A stretch of DNA of 6,681 nt from an uncultured Aquincola sp. (GTDB lineage: Bacteria > Pseudomonadota > Gammaproteobacteria > Burkholderiales > Burkholderiaceae). Below, piece by piece: positions 1 to 4,270 of the stretch. How positions within the stretch are numbered: the first letter of the stretch is position 1; the number at the start of each line of letters is the position of its first letter. The notes under the pieces are model-generated. The model had not been told where the DNA came from. It did no database searches and was given only the letters and a program-made list of their open reading frames with translations. The stretch is from the NCBI GenBank assembly GCA_937883885.1, contig CAKZXL010000035.1, positions 1-6,681 of the forward strand, read 5' to 3'. The position numbers and the translations under genes were made by a program.

Positions 1-1277
1 ATGGCCGCCTCGCCGGCCATGACCGCGCCTTCCAGCGTGGCGGGGTAGGGGCCTTGCACATGATCGCCAGCCGCCCACAGGCCGGGCGCCACCGCGGCGG
101 GCGGCCGGTCCAGGCCCGGGGTGCACAAGAAGGTGGCGCGCTTTTCGGCCAGGCAGCGCAGCACGGTGGGCACTGACGGAAAGCTGCCGGGCCCGAAGGC
201 CGCCAGCGCCTGCGCCAGCGCCGCCTGACCGGTGGCCTCCAGCCCGCGGGCCACCCACTCACGCGCACCGCTGACCACCATGGCCAGCACGCCCTCAGTG
301 CCGCGCCCCGGGCACAGCGTCCCCAGGTCGAAGATGAACTGCGCGGGCGCGCCCGGCCCGTCATGCAGCGCCATCATCGGCAGCGGCAGGCGGGCACCCG
401 GGCAGCGCAGGTACACGGTGACGATGGGTTCGTAGTCGAAGGCTTCGGCCCGCGCCGCCCAGGCGGGCGCCAGCGGTTGCGCCAGGCGCGCCGCCTCGCG
501 GGGCGGGGCGGCCAGCACCACCGCATCGAACGGCTCGCCATCCACCTGCCAGCCCGTGCCCGCCGCGGCCAGCGCCTGCACCCGATGCCCCAGCCGCAAT
601 ACCGCGCCCTGCTGGCGCAGCCAGGCTTCGGCCGGTGCCGGCAGCAGCGCGCCCAGGCTGGCGCGGGGCAGCAGCAGGTCGGCGCTGCCGGGGCCGCTGA
701 AGAGGGCATCGCGCAGCACCCGCAGGAACACGCGTCCGCTGGCGCGCTCGGCCGGGGTGTTGAGCGCGGCCACGCACAGCGGGTCGATCAAGTCGGTGCG
801 CACCCGCGGCGTCAGTCCGCGCGTCAGCTCGGCCACGGTGGTGCGCTCACCGCAGGCAAAGCCGCTGGCGCCCCAGCGGCCGGCAGCCAGCAGCAGCGCC
901 GCGCGGTCGCGCCAACCCCAGCCGCGGTAAGCCAGCACCGCCCGCACGAAGGCGGGGATGGCGGCACCCGGCGGCAGCTGCAGGCCGTGGCCATCGGGGT
1001 ACACCAGGGCCAGGGGGCGGCGCAGCAGCAGCTGCTCGGGCGCGGCGCCCACCTGGCGCATCAAGGCCAGCGTGCGGCGGTAGGCGCCGATCAGGATGTG
1101 CTGGCCGTTGTCCAGCGGCAGGCCGTCCACCGCCACCTCGCGGGCGCGGCCGCCCAGCTGCGGCGCCATCTCGAACAGCGTGACCTGGGCGCCGGCGCCG
1201 ACGCCGGCCACCGCGGCGGCCAGGCCGGCCCAGCCGCCGCCGACGACCGCCACCCGGGCCACGGCGCGTGGGGCCAC
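1..1277 (-). CDS. hpnE: HpnE, hydroxysqualene dehydroxylase (squalene-associated FAD-dependent desaturase), 3' end outside window
   Basis: This FAD-dependent amine-oxidase/phytoene-desaturase-like flavoprotein is known, as a family, to reduce hydroxysqualene to squalene, the last step of the HpnCDE route. The frame is open for 425 codons and is cut by the left edge. Residues 9-22 are the Rossmann dinucleotide motif (VAVVGGGWAGLAAA). An acidic residue ends beta-2 at E36, and GGRAR follows at 42-46. DNGQHILIGAY (56-66) and CVAALNTP (168-175) are typical of HpnE. The C-terminal FAD motif AGDHVQGPYPATLEGAV starts near residue 403, so probably only a short tail is missing. The start is uncertain: in-frame GTGs lie at 1277, 1262 and 1253, with no in-frame ATG nearby. 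I chose 1277 because it is two bases after the hpnD stop, which suits coupled translation, and because an AGG lies about 10 bases before it. The family's beta-1 strand begins only at residue 9, so a later GTG also fits. It is the third gene of hpnCDE. Confidence 0.93.
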   Translation of the reverse strand, partial: MAPRAVARVAVVGGGWAGLAAAVAGVGAGAQVTLFEMAPQLGGRAREVAVDGLPLDNGQHILIGAYRRTLALMRQVGAAPEQLLLRRPLALVYPDGHGLQLPPGAAIPAFVRAVLAYRGWGWRDRAALLLAAGRWGASGFACGERTTVAELTRGLTPRVRTDLIDPLCVAALNTPAERASGRVFLRVLRDALFSGPGSADLLLPRASLGALLPAPAEAWLRQQGAVLRLGHRVQALAAAGTGWQVDGEPFDAVVLAAPPREAARLAQPLAPAWAARAEAFDYEPIVTVYLRCPGARLPLPMMALHDGPGAPAQFIFDLGTLCPGRGTEGVLAMVVSGAREWVARGLEATGQAALAQALAAFGPGSFPSVPTVLRCLAEKRATFLCTPGLDRPPAAVAPGLWAAGDHVQGPYPATLEGAVMAGEAA

Positions 1278-1279
1278 GG

Positions 1280-2128
1280 TCAGCGGGCCTGCCAGTTGGT
1301 GCGCATCGCGATCCACACCTTGCGCAGCGGCGTCAGCGCGATGCGCTGGTGCAGCACCTGGAAGTCGCTGGCCTCGATCTCGCGCAGCAGCGTGCGGTAG
1401 ATGTTGGCCATCATCAACCCCGGGCGTTGCGCGCGGCGGTCGGCCGCCGGCAGCAGCGCAAAGGCTTCGTCGTAGCAGCGGTGGGCACGCTCGGCCTGGA
1501 AACGCATCAGCGCGGAAAAGCGCTCGCTGTAGCCCCAGGGGGCGCTGCGCTGCAGCAGCTCGTGGGCCTTGACGTCGAACTGCTGCAGCTCCGAGACCGG
1601 CAGGTAGATGCGGCCGCGGCGCGCGTCTTCGCCCACGTCGCGGATGATGTTGGTCAGCTGCAGCGCCAGGCCCAGCTTGTGCGCGTAGTCGATGGTTTGC
1701 GGCTGGGTGCGGCCGAAGATGCTGGCCGCCACTTCGCCCACCACGCCGGCCACCAGGTGGCAGTAGCGCTGCAGGCCGGCAAAGTCGAGGTAGCGGCTTT
1801 GCTGCAGGTCCATTTCGCAGCCTTCGATCACCGCCATCAGGTGCTCCGGGCGGATGTCGTAGTTGGCCACGTGCGGCATCAACGCCTGCATCACCGGGTG
1901 CGTCGGGTGGCCGGCAAATGCCTGCGACACCTCCTTGCGCCACCAGGCCAGCTTGGTGGCTGCCACGCCGGGGTCCTGCACCTCGTCCACCACGTCGTCC
2001 ACCTCGCGGCAGAAGGCATAGAAGGCGGTGATGGCGGCGCGCCGCGGCGGCGTGAGGAACTTGAACGCGTAATAGAAGGACGAGCCGCTGCGGGCGGCCT
2101 TGTCCTGCACGTATTGCTCGGGGGTCAT
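1280..2128 (-). CDS. hpnD: HpnD, presqualene diphosphate synthase
   Basis: This 282-residue member of the squalene/phytoene synthase family has a normal length for HpnD. The family condenses two farnesyl diphosphates head-to-head to presqualene diphosphate, with Mg2+ held by two Asp-rich motifs. Both are intact: DDVVDE at 44-49 (within FYAFCREVDDVVDE) and DVGED at 164-168, inside NIIRDVGEDARRGRIYLP (160-177). The YCHLVAGVVGEV segment (122-133) matches the conserved active-site helix, where carotenoid-type enzymes have a similar AGxVG. The N-terminal SGSSFYYAFKFL (15-25) is characteristic of HpnD and separates it from HpnC. The ATG at 2128 overlaps the hpnC TGA as ATGA and has a strong GGAGG five bases upstream. 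The frame stays open far upstream through hpnC, but that extension reads as Arg/Pro-rich shadow sequence and is not part of the protein. It is probably cytosolic or peripheral to the inner membrane. Confidence is high from the motifs. Confidence 0.95.
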   Translation of the reverse strand: MTPEQYVQDKAARSGSSFYYAFKFLTPPRRAAITAFYAFCREVDDVVDEVQDPGVAATKLAWWRKEVSQAFAGHPTHPVMQALMPHVANYDIRPEHLMAVIEGCEMDLQQSRYLDFAGLQRYCHLVAGVVGEVAASIFGRTQPQTIDYAHKLGLALQLTNIIRDVGEDARRGRIYLPVSELQQFDVKAHELLQRSAPWGYSERFSALMRFQAERAHRCYDEAFALLPAADRRAQRPGLMMANIYRTLLREIEASDFQVLHQRIALTPLRKVWIAMRTNWQAR

Positions 2129-3006
2129 GCGGGCCTCCGTGCCGGCTCGGCCGTGGCCGGCATCACCAGCGCCCGCCACAACAGCAGCGGCGCGTCGGCG
2201 GCACCCACGGTGGGTCGGCGGCGCAGGCTGTCGTGCTGCTGCGCGGCCAGTTTGTTCAGGATGCGCAGGCCGCCTTGCACCACCAGGCGCAGCTCCCAGC
2301 CCATGCGGCCGGGCACGCGGTGCACCAGCGGCGCGCCGGCCTGCATGGTCTGGCGGGCCCAGTCGGCCAGTTCGGCGGTCAGGCGGCGGGTGGCGGCGCT
2401 GGCCTGGCCGGTGGCGGCTTCGTCGGCCAGTGCCGTCAGCGTGAGGCCATGGCGCTGCGCGTCGGCCACGGGCACGTAGTGGCGGCCGCGCGGCAGGTCG
2501 ATGCGCAGGTCCTGCCAGAAGTTGATGAGTTGCAAGGCGGTACAGACGGCGTCTGATTCGGCCAGCGCGGCAGGCGTGTGTACGCCATACAGGTGCAGCA
2601 GCAGGCGGCCGATCGGGTTGGCGGAGCGCGCGCAGTAGTCCAGCAGCGCGGCGCGGTCGGGGTAGGGCAGGTTGTGGGTGTCCTGCTCGAAGGCGCTGAG
2701 CAGGTCTTCCAGCGGGCGGCGGGGCAGCCGGTAGGCGGTGATCGCCTGCTGCAGCGGGCCGAACACCGGTGCCCATTCGCCAGTCACGGGGCGGCCTTCG
2801 AAGGCATCGGCCAGCGCCTGGCGGTAACGCGCCAGCGCGGCGCGGCGGGCCTGCGCGGGCGCATCGCCTTCGTCGGCCAGGTCGTCGGCGGTGCGCGCGA
2901 ACCAGTAGATGGCCTGGATGGCCGGCCTCAAGCGGGGCGGGCACAGCCAGGAGGCAACGGGGAAGTTTTCGTAGTGGTCGACGCTCACGGGACGGCGATT
3001 GTCCAT
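2125..3006 (-). CDS. hpnC: HpnC, hydroxysqualene synthase
   Basis: This 293-residue squalene/phytoene synthase family protein is a paralogue of the adjacent HpnD. In the established three-enzyme pathway HpnC converts presqualene diphosphate to hydroxysqualene. The first Asp-rich motif is DDLADE (41-46) in YWFARTADDLADEGD. The second is NFWQDLRID (162-170), followed by LPRGRHYVP (171-179). YCARSANPIGRLLL (124-137) and the N-terminal HYENFPVASWLCP (11-23) are hallmarks of HpnC and distinguish it from HpnD. The start at ATG 3006 is preferred. It has GAGG eight bases upstream and begins just ahead of the family's conserved N-terminus. An in-frame GTG at 3057 would add 17 residues unlike the family and run into the divergent promoter. 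It is the first gene of the minus-strand hpnCDE unit, and its stop overlaps the hpnD start. It lies 117 bases from the divergent efflux adaptor gene. I could not identify a convincing promoter of its own. Confidence 0.94.
   Translation of the reverse strand: MDNRRPVSVDHYENFPVASWLCPPRLRPAIQAIYWFARTADDLADEGDAPAQARRAALARYRQALADAFEGRPVTGEWAPVFGPLQQAITAYRLPRRPLEDLLSAFEQDTHNLPYPDRAALLDYCARSANPIGRLLLHLYGVHTPAALAESDAVCTALQLINFWQDLRIDLPRGRHYVPVADAQRHGLTLTALADEAATGQASAATRRLTAELADWARQTMQAGAPLVHRVPGRMGWELRLVVQGGLRILNKLAAQQHDSLRRRPTVGAADAPLLLWRALVMPATAEPARRPA
2134..2138 (-). promoter_or_regulatory. Ribosome binding site of hpnD
   Basis: GGAGG on the minus strand ends five bases before the ATG at 2128 and lies inside the last codons of hpnC. 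It fixes the hpnD start, and with the ATGA overlap it suggests coupled translation of hpnC and hpnD. Confidence 0.75.
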
Positions 3007-3014
3007 GCACGCAG

Positions 3015-3018
3015 CCTC
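3015..3018 (-). promoter_or_regulatory. Ribosome binding site deciding the hpnC start
   Basis: GAGG (within TGAGGC) on the minus strand sits eight bases before the ATG at 3006. This favours that ATG over the in-frame GTG at 3057, which has only a poorly spaced GAAG before it. Confidence 0.6.
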
Positions 3019-3040
3019 AAACTCGCGCCGCTCGGGTCGA

Positions 3041-3070
3041 TTGACACCGCACGGCACGCACTTCTACATT
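3041..3070 (+). promoter_or_regulatory. Predicted sigma70-like promoter of the RND efflux operon
   Basis: A perfect -35 hexamer TTGACA (3041-3046) is followed, after 18 bases, by TACATT (3065-3070). The latter matches TATAAT at four of six positions, including the first A and the final T. The start of transcription would fall near 3077, giving a leader of about 47 bases before the adaptor ATG at 3124. The expected start lies in the centre of the palindrome at 3071-3084, so a bound repressor would block initiation. This is a prediction from consensus only. The local base composition is less GC-rich than the flanking genes, which supports a regulatory role. Confidence 0.6.
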
Positions 3071-3089
3071 ACTGACCGGTCAGTCAGTA
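3070..3089. promoter_or_regulatory. Nested palindromic operator, probably for a TetR-family repressor
   Basis: Two overlapping inverted repeats are visible. A perfect 14-bp palindrome, ACTGACCGGTCAGT, occupies 3071-3084. A wider one has arms TACTGAC (3070-3076) and GTCAGTA (3083-3089) around a 6-bp spacer. Both share the left arm, because GTCAGT/GTCAGTA is present as a direct repeat on the right. Palindromes of this size over the start of RND efflux operons are commonly bound by TetR/AcrR-type repressors. That assignment is inferred from pattern and position. No regulator gene lies in the window. The site is 64 bases upstream of the hpnC start, so it could also affect hpnCDE. It is not a likely terminator: it has no loop and no T-run, and it lies between divergent genes. 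Confidence 0.65.
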
Positions 3090-3123
3090 CGAGGGCCGCC
3101 TGCCCCACCAAGGACAAGAGTCG

Positions 3124-4251
3124 ATGCGCCTCCACCCCCTCTTCACCGTCGCCGGCCTGCTGTCGCTGGCCTTGCTGAGCGCCTGCTCGCGCCCCGAGCC
3201 CGCTGCCGAGCCGGTGCGCGCGGTGCGCACCACGGTCATCGCGCCGGCCACTGCAGGCGGCCGCGTCGAGTACGCGGCCGAGGTGCGTGCGCGCACCGAG
3301 TCGCGCCTGTCCTTCCGCGTCGGCGGCAAGATCACGCGGCGCGCGGTGGACCTGGGCGACACGGTCAAGGCCGGCCAGCTGCTGGCCCAGCTCGATCCCC
3401 AGGACCTGCGCCTGGGCGAAGCGGCCGCCCAGGCCGCGGTGCGCGCGGCCCAGGTCAACTACGACCTGGCCGCCGCCGACCTCAAGCGCTACCGCGAGCT
3501 GAAGGCGCAAGGCTTCATCAGCGGCGCCGAGCTGGAGCGCCGCGAAACCGCGATGCAGGCCGCGCAGGCGCAGCTGGAGCAGGCCCGCGCCCAGGCCGGC
3601 GTGCAGGTGAACCAGCGCGCCTACACCACGCTGGTGGCCGACGTGCCGGGCGTGATCACCAGCGTCGACGCCGAACCCGGCTCCGTGGTGGCCGCCGGCA
3701 CGCCGGTGCTGCGCCTGGCGCACGACGGTCCGCGCGACGTGGTGTTCTCGGTGCCGGAAGACCGCCTCAACGGCGTGCGCGCGCTGATGGACCAGGCCGG
3801 CGCCATCCAGGTCACGCTGTGGGGCGAAGAGAACAAGCCGCTGCCGGCCACCGTGCGCGAGGTGGCGGCCGCGGCCGACCCGGTGACCCGCACCTTCCAG
3901 GTCAAAGCCGACGTCGGCCGCGCGCCGGTGCGGCTGGGGCAGACGGCCACCGCCTCCATCGCGCTGCCTCGGGTGGAGGGCGTGGCCAAGCTGCCGCTGT
4001 CGGCGGTGTTCGAGTCGCAGGGGCGCTCCAGCGTCTGGGTGGTCGATCCGTCCAGCATGACCGTCAACGCCCAGCCGGTGCAGGTGGGCGGCGCAGAGGG
4101 CAAGGAAGTGGTGATCGTGGGCGGGGTGCAGCCCGGCCAGCGGGTGGTGACGGCCGGCGTGCATGTGCTGACGGCCGGGCAGAAGGTGAGCCTGTATGCC
4201 GAGCGCGCTGCCGCAGCGCCGGCCCCGGCTGCTGCCGCCTCCGCCCGCTGA
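3124..4251 (+). CDS. RND efflux periplasmic adaptor lipoprotein (membrane fusion protein, AcrA/MexA type)
   Basis: This 375-residue protein would link an RND pump in the inner membrane to a TolC-like outer-membrane channel. The N-terminus is a lipoprotein signal with a hydrophobic core and lipobox LSAC (18-21), predicting lipidation at C21. The first lipoyl half-domain is about 62-95 (LSFRVGGKI...LAQLDPQDL). An Ala/Gln-rich helical hairpin spans about 96-165, and the second lipoyl half is about 167-200. These are followed by the beta-barrel domain (from about 206) and the membrane-proximal domain, which ends near residue 360. The hairpin tip carries the RLS docking pattern R-x3-L-x6-S-x3-L at R122, L126, S133 and L137, known in adaptors that dock to TolC. 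The C-terminus is a short Ala/Pro tail. AAGGA lies nine bases before the ATG. The permease gene follows after 19 bases, so the two form an operon. Substrate cannot be read from the sequence. Length and domain order are normal. Confidence 0.94.
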   Translation: MRLHPLFTVAGLLSLALLSACSRPEPAAEPVRAVRTTVIAPATAGGRVEYAAEVRARTESRLSFRVGGKITRRAVDLGDTVKAGQLLAQLDPQDLRLGEAAAQAAVRAAQVNYDLAAADLKRYRELKAQGFISGAELERRETAMQAAQAQLEQARAQAGVQVNQRAYTTLVADVPGVITSVDAEPGSVVAAGTPVLRLAHDGPRDVVFSVPEDRLNGVRALMDQAGAIQVTLWGEENKPLPATVREVAAAADPVTRTFQVKADVGRAPVRLGQTATASIALPRVEGVAKLPLSAVFESQGRSSVWVVDPSSMTVNAQPVQVGGAEGKEVVIVGGVQPGQRVVTAGVHVLTAGQKVSLYAERAAAAPAPAAAASAR

Positions 4252-4270
4252 CCGACCGGAGCCGCCACCC

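Noticed and set aside
363..2479. Long plus-strand open frames (363-1400 and 1268-2479) opposite hpnE, hpnD and hpnC
   Set aside because: They are antisense to genes with intact catalytic motifs, overlap each other, and have the Arg/Gln/His/Ala-rich composition typical of GC-driven shadows.
2129..3010. Upstream extension of the hpnD frame, giving a 576-codon minus-strand open frame across hpnC
   Set aside because: The extension is Arg/Pro/Ala-rich and runs in another frame of hpnC, which has full family motifs. HpnD length and its GGAGG site fix the start at 2128.
3006..3057. GTG start at 3057 for hpnC
   Set aside because: The 17 added residues do not resemble the family, the ribosome site is poor, and the extension would cover the -35 region of the divergent promoter. 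ATG 3006 has a well-spaced GAGG.
3070..3089. Palindrome as a transcription terminator
   Set aside because: It has no loop in the perfect inner form, no T-run on either side, and lies between two divergent gene starts just downstream of a promoter, so an operator fits better.
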